A stretch of 64,000 nt of DNA from JAJRVM01 sp963700515 (GTDB lineage Bacteria; Planctomycetota; Planctomycetia; Pirellulales; Pirellulaceae): assembly GCA_963700515.1 (NCBI GenBank), contig CAVOXY010000025.1, positions 186,001 to 250,000 of the forward strand, written 5' to 3'. A model generated the notes under the pieces. It was not told the DNA's origin. It did not search any database and saw only the letters and a list, made by a program, of their open reading frames with translations. Each line of letters begins with the position of its first letter. Position 1 is the first letter of the stretch. This document shows positions 7,716-18,600 of this stretch, piece after piece. Made by a program: the position numbers and the translations under genes.

Positions 7716-9239
7716 ATGAAACCGCCGCGATACACTCGATATTCCCTCGTGTTGGGTGCCGTCTGGTAGCGCTCGCTGCAGGCGCTGCTACGCGTCCGGA
7801 GCCGATCTTGGCGGAAGATTCCTCGCCTCGCGAAATCCGGGCGGCGGCCCGGAGCGTTAGTCTGCACGCCGACAAGTCGCTGGGGAACGTCATTCGCACC
7901 GACGACCGCTACGGCCACGACGGCTTGTTCCAGGGCCCTCGGGGTTGGGTCTACTGGAATTTTCTGGAACGCCCCAAGCCCATTCAGAACCCCAATCTGT
8001 GGCCCGACATGCAGTCGACGTATTTCATCGGACGGTTCGCCATGCCGCCGGGCAGCACCATGACGCTGCGCGGCCGCTTTCCCTACGCGCGATTTTTCCA
8101 ATTCGCGCTCTACAAGTTCGAGCGGGAGACGTTCGTTGCCATCGGAGAGTCGCTTCGCGGTCCCGACTTCGAACCCGATCCCGGCTCCGTCAATCCGTTT
8201 CGCGTTGGCGCCGATCGATTGGCGGCGCAGCGGAATTACACCATCCGAATCCTCGCCGAAGAGCGCTCCGAAGGACGCGGCACAGCGGCCGAAGAACACG
8301 CTGTACGTGGGTCGAGACGGCGCGGATCTGGAAGGCGTGATCCGTATCTATCTGGCGGACCAGGACAAGGACGGCGCGGGCTGGGGACCGAGCTGACGCA
8401 TCGTTCGCGGGCAGCGGCTTGCCGACGTACGAGGCAACTCTCGCGGACGGGACCAAGCTCACGGCCGAGCAAGTCGTTCAGCAATTCGGCAAACCGTTTA
8501 CGGGTGCGACCAAGCAGCCGATGACGGCCGATCAATGGGTGAAGCTGGTGAACAGCGAGGACAATGATCCGACGCTGACGCCGGAGACGGCGCCCGCGCA
8601 ATCCTCCCCAATGGGAGAAGTACTGGACCAACGCCTACACCCTGGTCGGCGCTTTCAAGCCGCCCGACGAGCGCGCCAAGATTCGCTACGAAGGCGCGAT
8701 GGAAGGCGGCGGCGAAGGACCGTACCTCGTCACTTATCTGTCACGAAAGTTTGGCCCCGTCTATGTGCTGCGCGGCAAGATGCCAACCTTCCCCAACACG
8801 TACGCGGGCAACGACGGCAGGGGGTTGGCCGTCATGCCGGACGCCCAGACCCAGTACTGGTCTCTGGTCAGTTGCGAGGCAGTTCCCAGCGGCCAGGTCG
8901 TTGACGGCATCACCGACTTCCAGGTTCCCTTGGACGAAGGACCGCAACTACACGATCGTTGTGAGCCGCCCGGAAGATCGGCCGAAGAACGCCACGCTCG
9001 AAAATGGCGTGGCGTGGCTGAAATGGAGCCCCCGCGGTGAAGGCATCGACGATCCGAGAAACCGCCCCGACTTCGGCATGCTGATCATGCGGATCATGGC
9101 CAACAACCCCAGCTGGAAAGAACGTCCCGACAACATCACCAAGCCCGGTACGGGCGAAGCGGTGATGGGGCCGTACTTTCCCAGGGGATACTACACCACC
9201 AAGGCAGATTTTGAGACGAATGGAGCTAAGTGGCCATGA
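7716..9239 (+). CDS. Secreted ~507-residue protein of unknown function, broken by about five frameshifts
   Basis: Reading the conserved pieces across frames gives one protein. It has a signal peptide from ATG 7716 (MKPPRYTRYSLVLGAVW), then GLFQGPRGWVYWNFLERP, TLRGRFPYARFFQFALYKFE, EGVIRIYLADQDKDGAGWG, EQVVQQFGKPFTG, YWTNAYTLVGAFKPPDERAK, PYLVTYLSRKFGPVYVLRGK and a C-terminal DFGMLIMRIMANNPSW. Frame changes fall near 7767, 8260, 8392, 8605 and 8940. The RNYTIxxxxxD-x-RPKNxTL segment occurs twice (about 8235 and 8945), indicating two related halves. FARFFQFALY-type motifs recall the DUF1214 fold, but no family name can be assigned. The stop overlaps the next start (ATGA). Confidence 0.55.
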
Positions 9240-9988
9240 GCAAAGCGAATGAAATGATCCTGATCGCAGCTGCCTGTTGCACCATCATTGGATTGGGCGT
9301 TTCGAGCCGAACTTCAGCCCAGGAGCAAGCGGGCACATCGGGGAAATCGAATGTGCCGGCGGTCACGATGACCACCGGACAGGGCAAGACGATGACCCTC
9401 ACGATGCAGACGCTGCCCGATTCGCGAGGCTATCAGTATTGTGAGCTTGTCTTCAATTACGGCGATAAAGGCTCTGACATTTACAGCACGTCGCCGTTGG
9501 CCAAGGCCAACCTCGACTGGTGGAACAACCTTGATCTGAAAGCCTTGGCAAAGGAGTTCGGCGCGGAGTCGGTGTACAAGAACGGGCCGCAGTGGTGGTC
9601 GATGGATGAAGTCGGCGTCATGGCATCCAAGCCTGTGCCAGTCGCAGGCGTAGACATGGTATTCGGCGCTCATCTTCCGCCCGGCACGTTGAAGATTGCG
9701 AAATACACGGTCTTCAGCCCAGCCAAATTTCAGAACCTGGTATGGAAGGCTGGCAAGCCGGTGTATCAACTCGTGGACCCGGAAGGCCACGTCTATGTCC
9801 TGCAAGGGCACAAAGTGCCGGAGGAAGCGCTCGCCACGCTGGGCGAACGGTTTCAAGAACTTCCTCAAGGGTGGAAGTATCGCGTGAGAGTTTTGGAGAA
9901 AGATCTGGTGATGAAGCTGACTCCCAATGCGCCGATTCCCTCGGTCCAGGATGAGTTTGACCAGATCTACATTCGGATCCCCGAATAG
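9236..9988 (+). CDS. Secreted protein of unknown function downstream of the DUF1254-type genes
   Basis: A 250-residue product. The ATG at 9236 overlaps the upstream TGA (ATGA), implying translational coupling; an in-frame GTG at 9230 is less likely. A signal peptide covers residues 1-29 (MILIAAACCTIIGLG, SAQ-E). The mature part contains SPLAKANLDWWNNLDLKALA, NGPQWWSMDEV, LPPGTLKIAKYTVFSPAKFQ and PVYQLVDPEGHVYVLQGHKV. These regular motifs suggest a real family seen with DUF1254 neighbours, but I cannot name it. No catalytic or metal motif is obvious. Likely exported with the upstream protein. Confidence 0.72.
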   Translation: MSKANEMILIAAACCTIIGLGVSSRTSAQEQAGTSGKSNVPAVTMTTGQGKTMTLTMQTLPDSRGYQYCELVFNYGDKGSDIYSTSPLAKANLDWWNNLDLKALAKEFGAESVYKNGPQWWSMDEVGVMASKPVPVAGVDMVFGAHLPPGTLKIAKYTVFSPAKFQNLVWKAGKPVYQLVDPEGHVYVLQGHKVPEEALATLGERFQELPQGWKYRVRVLEKDLVMKLTPNAPIPSVQDEFDQIYIRIPE

Positions 9989-10316
9989 CCATCCACGTTT
10001 TTCGTCGAGAGGCGTTCCTGGAATATGTCACCTGCCCCCCAACGTGCGTCGGGTCACGTGAACGCCAGCTCGACCGAGATGAGTCTGAGAAGACGAATGG
10101 CTGACATGGAGGCATGTCGAGAAAATGACCGTCGCGGGCCACTGGATTTTTGACGAGTCGTTCCGGGATCAGAAAGCAATGGCACGCACACGACCAAGGA
10201 TTATCAGGTTGAATTCGGAGTTGCATCATGATGGTGGTCGTTTCCCAAACTGGTCGGCCATTGTGGACGTTCCAGCCCTATCCAAAAGTACCACCTGTTT
10301 TGTGGGAGATAGCATT
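9989..10316. other. Intergenic stretch before the SnoaL-like gene
   Basis: No gene is supported here. The only notable site is GGGAG at about 10303-10307, placed correctly for the GTG start at 10317. An open frame from 10125 merely continues upstream from that gene and lacks protein character. Confidence 0.5.
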
Positions 10317-11263
10317 GTGAAAAACACCCGTCTCTTCGGAGTCATTGTTCTATGGCTCGGAACCTTCCTTGCGTTCCAGAGTTCTGCGGAAGAATCGCCG
10401 ACCGCGGCCCAGACGCCCGGCACGCAGCAGGAGCCGCACGCCGCCGACCTTGCCGCGATTCGCGGTGAGTCGGAAGCGTTTGTGGCGGCTTTCAACAAGG
10501 GTGACGCCAAAGCCGTCGCCGCGCTGTGGACCGACGACGGCGAGTACATCGACGACACGGGGCGTCACTTCACGGGACGTGAAGCGATCGAGAAAGGGTA
10601 TGCCGACTACTTTGCCAACAACCGGAATACCAAGGTCAAGATCGCTATCGATTCCCTCCGGATGTTAAGTGCCGACGCCGCCATCGAAGATGGTCGTGCT
10701 GTCACGGATCCGCCAGCTGACGATGCCGGGGGATTCAGTCGGTACACTGCGACACACGTGAAGGTGGATGGAAAGTGGCTGATGGCCTCCGTCCGTGATA
10801 CCTGGGTCGAACCTCCCGCGGCGACGCCAGTGCGCGGCGGATCTCCAATGGCTCGTCGGGTCGTGGGTTGCAGAAGAGCACGGCGCGAAGGTCGAGTCGG
10901 TCTGCAATTGGGTGGCGGACAAGCGATTCATTGAGCGCCGCTACACCACGACGCGGGTCGACGGTACGAAGACGTCCGGAATCCAGTTAATCGGCTGGAA
11001 CCCGGAGGGTGGCTATGTGCAGTCGTGGGACTTCAGTCCTGATGGCGGTCACGCGGTCGGCACGTGGTTTCCGCAGCAGGGGGGCTGGTCGGCGGAGATG
11101 CGTGGAGTGACGGGTGACGGCCTGCATACCGCCTCGGTCAATTCTACTGAGACGTTTGGACGACGGTGCTTACGTCTGGCAATCGGTGCAACGATCCGTC
11201 AGCGGTCAAGCGCTGCCGGATACTGACGAAGTGGTCTTGAAACGCCAGCCGGTTAGCCGTTGA
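10317..11263 (+). CDS. Secreted SnoaL-like (DUF4440-type) protein with C-terminal lipocalin-like domain, frameshifted
   Basis: The GTG start at 10317 is chosen because GGGAG precedes it and a signal peptide follows (VKNTRLFGVIVLWLG). Residues 35-160 show the SnoaL/SgcJ pattern: EAFVAAFNKGDAKAVAALWT, DDGEYIDDTG, GREAIEKGYADYF and a final TATHVKVDGKWLMASVRDTW. Frames change near 10825 and 11150. The second part reads DLQWLVGSWVAEE, IERRYTTTRVDG and GIQLIGWNPEGGYVQSWDFS, a beta-barrel module often fused behind SnoaL domains. The last part ends VVLKRQPVSR at a TGA at 11261. About 315 residues in all. Role unknown; the domains bind small ligands in other proteins. Confidence 0.68.
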
Positions 11264-11313
11264 CGTTGCGCTCGGTCCCCTTTTGCTTCACATTCCCAGG
11301 GAGAAAAGTACCC

Positions 11314-12840
11314 ATGAAACGACCTTGTTTTTTTGCGGCCTTGACGGTGAGTTTGATGTTGTGTCTGACACCGGCGGATTCTTATGGCCGCGGTTTAGGA
11401 GGTGGTGGCCGCGGTGGTGTTGGCGGAGCGGGTGGTCACGGCGGTTTCGGTGGCGGGGGATTCGGTGGCGGAGTGAGTCCTGGTGCCGGCGGCTTTGGCG
11501 GTGGGGGTCGAGGCGGTGCAGGCGGATTTGGAGGTGGTGGCTTTGGAGGCGGAGCGGGACGTGGCCCCGGTGGATCTGGGGGATGCTGGCTTTGGGGGAG
11601 GAGCGGGACGTGGCCCCGGCGGCTCTGGGGGATCTGGCTTTGGGGGAGGAGCAGGACTCAGCCCGGGTGGCTTCGGTGGCAACGAACGAGGTGGAAGCGG
11701 ATTCGGCGGACCGGGTGCTGCCGGACCAGGCGGGGGCCGGACGGGAGAAGGCAGTTTCGGGGATCGTGGTCCGGGCTCGACTGGCGGTTTGGGCGGTAAC
11801 CAGTTCGCGGCTCCGAACCGCGGCCAGCTCAATAGTTTTCTCGGCCTGCCGTCGGACGGCGGGTTCCACAGCCTTGGGGCCTCGGGAGTGGGACGCGGCA
11901 ACGTGGGTATCGGCAGTGATCTCGGCGTCGGTGGCGGTCGAATAGGTGAAGGGGCGGGCGGCTTCGGTCGGCCCGGTGTGGGTCCCGGCGGCGCCGGGGA
12001 GCCGGGTGTCGGCGTCGGCGGAGTCGGCAGACCGGGAGTCGGCGCGGGGGTGTCGGTCGGCCGGGTGTTGGCGTCGGTGGAGCCGGCAGACCGGGAGTTG
12101 GCGCGGGGGGGGTCGGTCGGCCGGGTGTTGGCGTCGGCGGTGTGGGAGGATTCGCTCCCGTTTCAGCCTCGGCTCGTTACACTTCGGCGACTGCCGTGCG
12201 CACGGGCTACGATCACTGGGGCTTCTACAATCAGGACTGGTATGCGCGATATCCCGGTGCCTGGCATGCGGCGGCGTGGCCGGCCGGAGCTGCCTGGCGA
12301 ACCTATGCCTGGCGCGACGTCGCACCGTATTGTGGTTACGCCGAGGCGCAGCCGCTTTATTACAATTACGGCAACAACGTTACCTACGCTGACGGGAACG
12401 TGTACGTCAACGGCCAGCATGCAGGCACAGGCGAACAGTACTACGAACAGGCCTCAAACCTTGCGTCCACGGGAGCATCGGCACAAGCGTCGGCAGACGG
12501 TGATTGGTTACCGCTCGGTGTCTTTGCGTTGACCAAATCGGACGAGGACAAGTCCGACGTCAGTATTCAGCTGGCGGTGAACAAGCAAGGTGTGATTCGC
12601 GGCAATTCCACGGACACCGCGACCAACAAGAACCAAGTCATTCAGGGTTCAGTGGACAAACAGACACAGCGAGTCGCGTTCACTGTCGGCGACAACTCGG
12701 CCAACGTTGTCGAGACCGGTCTGTACAATCTGACCAAGGACGAGGCGCCGTGCCTGATCCACTTCGGGAAAGACAAGACGGAACAGTGGCTGTTGGTGCG
12801 AATGGAGAAACCGAGCGCTGCAAACGCTTCGACGAACTGA
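11314..12840 (+). CDS. Secreted glycine-rich surface protein, frameshifted
   Basis: Begins at ATG 11314 after GGGAG, with a clear signal peptide (MKRPCFFAALTVSLMLCL, then ADSYG). Residues 28-290 are nearly all Gly with Phe, Arg, Val and Pro in GGFGGG and GVGRPGVG periods. The C-terminal third is compact: WGFYNQDWYARYPGAWHAAA, then a WLPLGVFALTKSDEDKSDV domain ending at LLVRMEKPSA. Frames shift near 11580 and at a G run at 12048-12052; restoring one base there keeps the GVGRPGVG period. About 508 residues. Planctomycete genomes carry similar Gly-rich exported proteins with this C-terminal domain; a cell-surface role is inferred. Minus-strand long open frames here are composition artefacts. Confidence 0.68.
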
Positions 12841-12888
12841 TCCAGGCCATGCGCCAAGTTACCAACGGAACCGTCGAATGTATTTCCG

Positions 12889-13844
12889 ATGCGCTACTCG
12901 TTCGTCGCCGACCATTTTCAATACCTCGCCTCGATTGGCTTGATTGCTGTGCTGGTGTCGGTTGGAACCACATGCTTACACCGTCGCCTGTCGGAGGATC
13001 TGGTCCGTGGAGGTGCCGGGGTGTTGTTGGGCACGTTGGGCCTGCTGAGTTGGTTTCAGTGTTCCATTTATCAAGATCTCGAGACGCTTTGGCAAGATAC
13101 GGTTCGCAAGAATCCGCAGGGCTGGCTGGCACTCAACAACCTTGGGGTGATCTACAACGAACGGGGCGAGTATGCAGCCGCCGTGCCGTTGTTGTCGAAG
13201 GCGGTGAAGTTGTATCCCGACGACTTTGGCTCGCGTCTGAATCTGGGAAATGCTCTGTCCGAGCAAGGGATACCTCTCGAAGCGAGTGTGCAGTTCCGCG
13301 CGGCGGTCGATCTCGAGCCACACAACGCGATGGCACGCGTACGGTTGGGGTGCATGTACTTGATGCTCAAGGACTATGAGCGGGCGAGGCACCAGCTCAC
13401 CGAAGCGCTCCGCCGGCAGCCAGATTACGCGGAGGCGCACAACAACTTGGGCAGCCTCTGCGACCAGCAAGGCGATCAAGACGGGGCGATCGATCACTTT
13501 CGCCGGGCGGTCGAAATCTCGCCCAGTCTCTATATTGCTCACTTCAACCTATAGGTGTCGTTCTCAAAAAGGTGGGGAACCTGGCAGAGGCGGCTGAGAG
13601 CCTGCAGCAGGCGGTACGAGCCAACCCCGGATTCATTCCGGCGCACTATGAACTGGGCGTCGTCCTTGTCGAACTTGAAAAGTACGAAGACGCGATTGCC
13701 CGGTTTGAAAGACTCATCAGTATCGATCCCCGATTTCCCAAAGCATACATGGCGCTGGCGGCCCTCTACAAGGAAAAAGGCGACCCGGTGAGGTCGAATC
13801 ACTACTTCGAGATGTACCAGCAATTTGGCCGATCTGGCCGGTAG
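12889..13844 (+). pseudogene. 5'-truncated TMTC-like membrane/TPR protein
   Basis: The frame opens at MRYSFVADHFQYLASIG, a segment that in complete proteins follows many transmembrane helices of an ArnT/TMTC-like membrane glycosyltransferase. Only the last two membrane helices remain (GLIAVLVSVGTTCL and GVLLGTLGLLSWFQC). Then come the linker LETLWQDTVRKNPQGWLALN and about five TPR units (for example AAVPLLSKAVKLYPDDF, AIDHFRRAVEISPSLY, AIARFERLISIDPRFPKAY). A frameshift near 13553 separates the last two TPRs; repairing it reads FNLGVVLKKVGNLAEAAESL. It begins 48 bases after the Gly-rich gene stop, so the 5' half was probably deleted. Confidence 0.65.
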
Positions 13845-14047
13845 CGTGGCTACGCCGCCAGCTGCGAGAGTTGGAGGAACCGTGTGGCAATGGCCTGGTG
13901 CTGGGCACGCCGCCGCACGGGGCTCAAGCCTACACTGCGGCCCTGATGGATACCTTGGATTTCCTTGCGGCACGGCAAAGCGACCTTGTGCAGTCGCAGC
14001 TTCACGCACCGCACCTGGTACGCGCCGGTCCCTGCTTTGCGGACTGA
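13841..14047 (+). other. Startless open frame, unrecognised protein fragment
   Basis: A 68-codon frame with no upstream start reads VAWLRRQLRELEEPCGNGLV, then LGTPPHGAQAYTAALMDTLD, ending PCFAD at a TGA at 14045. The amphipathic helix pattern and codon usage look protein-like, but I do not recognise it. It is probably the 3' end of a deleted gene; it overlaps the end of the TPR fragment by four bases. Confidence 0.3.
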
Positions 14048-14164
14048 TCGCTCGAAATCGCTCGGCTGTTGAGCGCCGACGTCGGTCCAGATTCTGGTTC
14101 AGCCGGCTGTCCCGATACGAATTGTGAAAGGACTTACGTGTCGCTTGGACTATTTGACCTCGCG

Positions 14165-14407
14165 CTAGAACAGCACGGCACAGCGCAGGAACCAGCCATC
14201 CAACAAAATGTCGTTCGCCAGCGGAGCATAGGCCCCGGCATCGGCGTCATCGACAAACATCGAACGGTTGCCGAGATTGAACCAGTTCGTGACCTCATAG
14301 CCCGCGTCGAACTCCAGCCAGTCATGCCGCCACGCGATGCCTAGCGCGGCCTCGGCCACAGGTACCGCCTGCTGGTAGTCGTTGGACACGTCCACGATAA
14401 TATCTAC
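14165..14407 (-). pseudogene. C-terminal fragment of an Lpg1974-like outer-membrane porin
   Basis: The minus strand encodes NDYQQAVPVAEAALGIAWRH, then DWLEFDAGYEVTNWFNLGNR and DILLDGWFLRCAVLF, ending at 14165. Alternating strands and a final aromatic residue are typical of an outer-membrane beta-barrel C-terminus. The AGYEVTNWFNL and LLDGxFxRxxxxF pattern recalls the Lpg1974/MOMP-like pore family of planctomycetes. Only about 80 residues remain and the 5' side joins directly to the secretin-like fragment at 14404, so this is a leftover after deletion. Confidence 0.5.
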
Positions 14408-15261
14408 CTTCGATGGTCGCCAGTCGCGTGGGCTGCGAACGAAGTATTCAACATGACACTTTGACCATTATAAAGCTTGGCGATAGGTCCGACGAAGCTC
14501 CGGCTATGTGCGTCGTTTTGCATCGCTGTCAGGAGTGAGTTCTTTTCGGCCGCGGACATCGCCACCACACGCTTTCCATGGAGTCCACATTGCCCTACCA
14601 CACTGTCGGAAACGTGCAAATACTGCGTTTCCAGCACAGCCTCGTCCTGGCTGAGCTTCCGTAGAATATTCAACAATCCGTCGATTACCTCATGCACCTC
14701 CTTTGTTTGCGTTACCACCAGGCATTGGTTTTCCGCAAACGGCTTGATGCCCCCGGCGCCACCCTTCCCATGCCACGAGTCGGGAGCAAGCGTGGCCGTG
14801 ATCAGCTCAATAAGTGTGTCATAATCCTCTTTCGGATTGTCGGGCGGCAAGCGCCCCTCCTTTGTGAACGCTGGTCGTCCAACGGGAACAACTAGTTCTG
14901 CTACCCTGCATGCCTTTGTAACCTGAATTACAGGTTCAGAACTGGGGTGCGAGTCGGACGTGCGCGAATGGTCGATTTGTTCGCGCAGTCGGGAACGAGC
15001 CTCGGTGCGAGTAATGCCATACTGAGCGGCGAGTTTCTCGATGACAGAGGACGGGACGCCGACATCGTTACCTAAGTTCGTAAAGATTCGGTCTGAAGTG
15101 ACAACAGAAAGCCGGTCACCAGGCAGGGGTTTTGGATTGTAGTGTGAGAGCGGGCTAGTGATCTGCCTCCAGTCTATGGACAGGTCATGCTTTTCGAGCC
15201 CATCGATCCGGAGTATCCGAATATCAGCGTCATCGAGGTCAACTGATCTTGGACCTTGATT
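14404..15261 (-). pseudogene. 5'-truncated secretin-like / T2SS-D-type protein
   Basis: On the minus strand a frame of 286 codons is open from 15261 to the stop at 14404 but has no ATG or GTG; the first usable start is a TTG at 14850. It contains RVAELVVPVGRPAF, DYDTLIELITATLAPDSWHG, PFAENQCLVVTQTKEVHEVI and LLNILRKLSQDEAVLETQYL. This matches the ring-forming N-domains of planctomycete secretin-like proteins (pattern YPVADLVVPI, DYDxLIxLITSTVxPDSW, QTQEVHxxIxxLLxxLR). The pore-forming secretin domain is absent. Both ends are cut, and a porin fragment follows within a few bases, so it is a deletion remnant. Confidence 0.55.
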
Positions 15262-15604
15262 GAGTTACGGCTGGCGTTTGGCCACCCTCGGCCGGTGCTT
15301 GTCTTGAACATCGTCCCTCCGACGCCACCTACCTACTTTCCTGCTGGCAGTCATGGCGGTAGGCTACGATTCGTGCCAGCTGATCCGTTTCGTTGGCGAA
15401 CAGGTGGCCAGGCTGATCAATCTGCTCAGCAGTGCCTGATTGGCGTCACGATCGCCTTGTGGCAGGTCACCAAGTCAGCCTGCCGCAAGACGAAATAACT
15501 TCCGTTGGACAGGGTAATTCAACATGATCCGCAGCGCTGCTTATCGAGGGTGGACCGGACGTATTGCGCCGCACGACTTGGGGATAACAGGGGGAGCATC
15601 TGCC
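15262..15604. other. Intergenic stretch before the CHAT gene
   Basis: I see no supported gene or RNA. An 80-codon plus-strand frame (15256-15498) has no domain character. The CHAT gene promoter should lie here, but no convincing box pair stands out. Confidence 0.45.
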
Positions 15605-18600
15605 ATGATCACTGCGTGGTGTCGTCGACCTTCCTCGCACCTACCTTGGCGTGCCGTGACGATGGCGATGTTGGTGGTCATTCACTGCGGTTGCGGTGAT
15701 TCATCACCGCCGAGACCCGACGCGGTGCCTGACGCCGGTCAGGCGTCGAGTGAACCTGCCAGTGATCTGAGCCAGGAGACGGGAGCCAAACTGGCAGTTG
15801 ACAATCGCCTGCCGCTCGAGGTTACAGCCGTTTCTGGCGCAAGAAACGGCTCACGAACCAGCCGCCGACGGGCCCACATCGAAACCGGGCACGTGGGACG
15901 ATTTTCGCGTACGCACGGTGCGCGGTCTGCTAATTGGCCACGGGCACTATCGGTTTCATCGTGAGACGCAGGGCAAAACGCTCAATGACGAACAGGTTGA
16001 GTTGGTGGACGAAATGGGAAAGGTCGGTTCCGAGGTATCACTACTGGCTCAGCAAGGCGATTATCCACGAGCGATTGATTGCCTGGAAACAACGATTGCG
16101 ATCATGTTCGAGGTGTTTGGCGACGATTACGTGGCGGCCCGGTCACTACTGCCGACACTAGCGGGATACTATGAATCGCTGGGGGATATTTCCCGGGCGT
16201 CCGCTTTACTGCAACACATTCTGGCGGACGGAACGGACGCCTTTACGGATTCGCCCTGGGAATTGGATAGTGTCCGCATGCAACACCAGCGACTGGCCAG
16301 GGTGATGGAGTTCAATGCCGAGGAGCAACAGACCTACGAACGCTACTCGGCCGCGAAGCGACAACTCCAAGCTGATCACCATACGGGAAGATATCATGAG
16401 GCGGCCTCGGCCGCCAGACAGGTCAGAGTCTGGCGCGCCAATTGTTTGGTGAAGACTCGGGCGAGTATGCATTGGCGTTGAACAATTTGGCTGCCGTTTA
16501 CCAGGATCTTCAGAGACTGGAGGAGGGTCTCACGCTTCAGCTGGATGCACTCAATCGGCTGCGCGACCTCTACGACAAACAGAATCCGATTGTCATCACT
16601 GCGGTCGCCAATATGGCTGGCATCTGCAAGAGCAGCGGCAATCTGCCACTAGCCGCTCAGTGGCAAGAGGAGGCGGTGGAACTCGCACGGGATGCGAACA
16701 CTGGCAAGGACAACATCGAACGAATCTGCCAGTTGACGCTGATCTACGACTCAATGGGACGATTCGAGGAAGCCAAGGAGTTGCTCCGCCGCGCGAACGC
16801 GCAGTTGGTTAGCGACCAACAAAGTGGTGTGTATGACGTGGACGATCAAGTGTCAGTGTATGCCGCCATTGCCTCCTGGCGATCTTCCCAAGGCGACGTC
16901 ATCAATGCGATTGCCGCCGATCGGTTGTGCATGCAGGCGATTGAGCAGGCCTACGGCCCCGAGAGCGCATATTATGCGGTGGTATTGTCGAATCTGGGAG
17001 TCAATTGGCTCGACGTCGGCGATATTGAGCGTGCGCGTGATCTATTCGCCAGAGCGCTGGATATTGACCGGAAATTGGTTGGCGAAGACCACCCTTCTTT
17101 TGCCAAGGATGAGATGAACCTGGCGGCGACCATGCAAATGGCAGGGGACTTTCCGCAGGCGGAACAGCTGTTAGTTCATGCGTTAGAGGTCTACCGGAAA
17201 GCACTTGGTGGTGACCACGTACGAATGGCGGTCTGTTACGAGAATCTAGGCAAGCTCTATATTGATTGGAAGAAGACCGACAAGGCCGAGGAATATCTGC
17301 AGCGCGCTGCTGAGATCGCAGTTGGTGCCGGTGAATCGGGATTAACTTACGTGGCCGGCATTCGGCACCATCAGGCGCTGTTAAGTAGTCGACTGGGGAA
17401 ACTCCAGGAAGCAGAGGCGTATTCACACGAGGCATATGCTGCGTATGCAAAGTCGCACGGGGAAGAACATCCGAACATCAACACGATCCGGCTGGTCCTG
17501 GCGAGAATACTGGAAGCTCAAGGCAAGAAGCAGGCGGCATTGACGTTGTCCCAGCAATCGCTGGCGCACATGGACGCGTTCATCGCCGAGACGTTACTGG
17601 GGCTCAGCGAGCGTCAGCGACTGCAATTGATCGGTGAGCATCGCCGCTTGTTGGACTACTATCTGCACCTGACCTCGGCACCGGCCCCTGACGGTCCCAG
17701 CGTGAGCGACGTCTACGCACTGTCGTTGAAGTGGAAAGGAGCGGTTGCCGGGCTGGCGCAGGCCGAACGCCTGATCAGCGTTTCGACGGAACTGGCGGAC
17801 GATTGGCGCAGCTTGCGGCAGTTACGGTCGCAATACGCGAACCTCGCTTTCGCCGTGCCGCCCGTCGGCCAGCGTAAGTCATGGAGCGAGCAGTTACAGC
17901 AATTACGGACGGAAAAGGAGGACCTGGAGGCTGACTTCGCCAAACGCAGCACGATATTTCGCCAGACGCAACAGGATGTAGCGGTTGATCAATTGGTGGC
18001 CGCACTTCCGGGCGACTCGGTCTTCATTGATTTCTTCCACTATGGTAGCGACCCGCCCCAACTGGCCGCTTTCGTGGTGCGCCGTGATCATTCCGTGGTA
18101 CGCGTGGAGCTTGGCGATGCCAGTCTGATTGCTCGGAACATCGAAACATGGCGTGCGGCGCTGCAGCACAATGACACGGACGAGCTCGGGACCGCCGGGG
18201 CAGAATTGACCCGCCTGATCTTGCGCCCGCTGCAACCTTATTTGCCGCCATCCGGCACGTTGATTGCTTCGCCCGATGGGCCCCTACACCGGCTCCCCTT
18301 CGCGGCCTTGCCGGACATGGACGGTGACCGATATCTGGTCGAATCGTACGCGATCGGCTACACGCTCTCGGCGCGTCAATTACTGAACACTGCCCATCAA
18401 GCGCAGACGGCGACGCCGACCGGTGATGCATCCCCCGGTCTCGCCGCGGTGGGAGATGTCGAATATGGCTCGGCCGATGCACCGGCCGACGACCAGCAGG
18501 CTTGGACTCCTCAGTTGGCGGCGGTCCGCAGCGGATTCGCACGGCTACCAGGCACGGGCGTCGAAGTGGCATCGATCGCTGAGGTTTTTCAGAAGACACA

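Noticed and set aside
7716..9239. Programmed ribosomal frameshifting
   Set aside because: Five breaks in one gene and about 30 in the window, without slippery heptamers plus pseudoknots, fit indel errors or decay better.
9714..10229. 171-residue minus-strand protein
   Set aside because: It overlaps the end of the intact secreted gene at 9236-9988 and shows no motif or ribosome site.
11288..12325. 345-residue minus-strand Pro/Arg-rich protein
   Set aside because: It is the complement of the Gly-rich gene; GC-rich glycine codons leave the opposite strand open.
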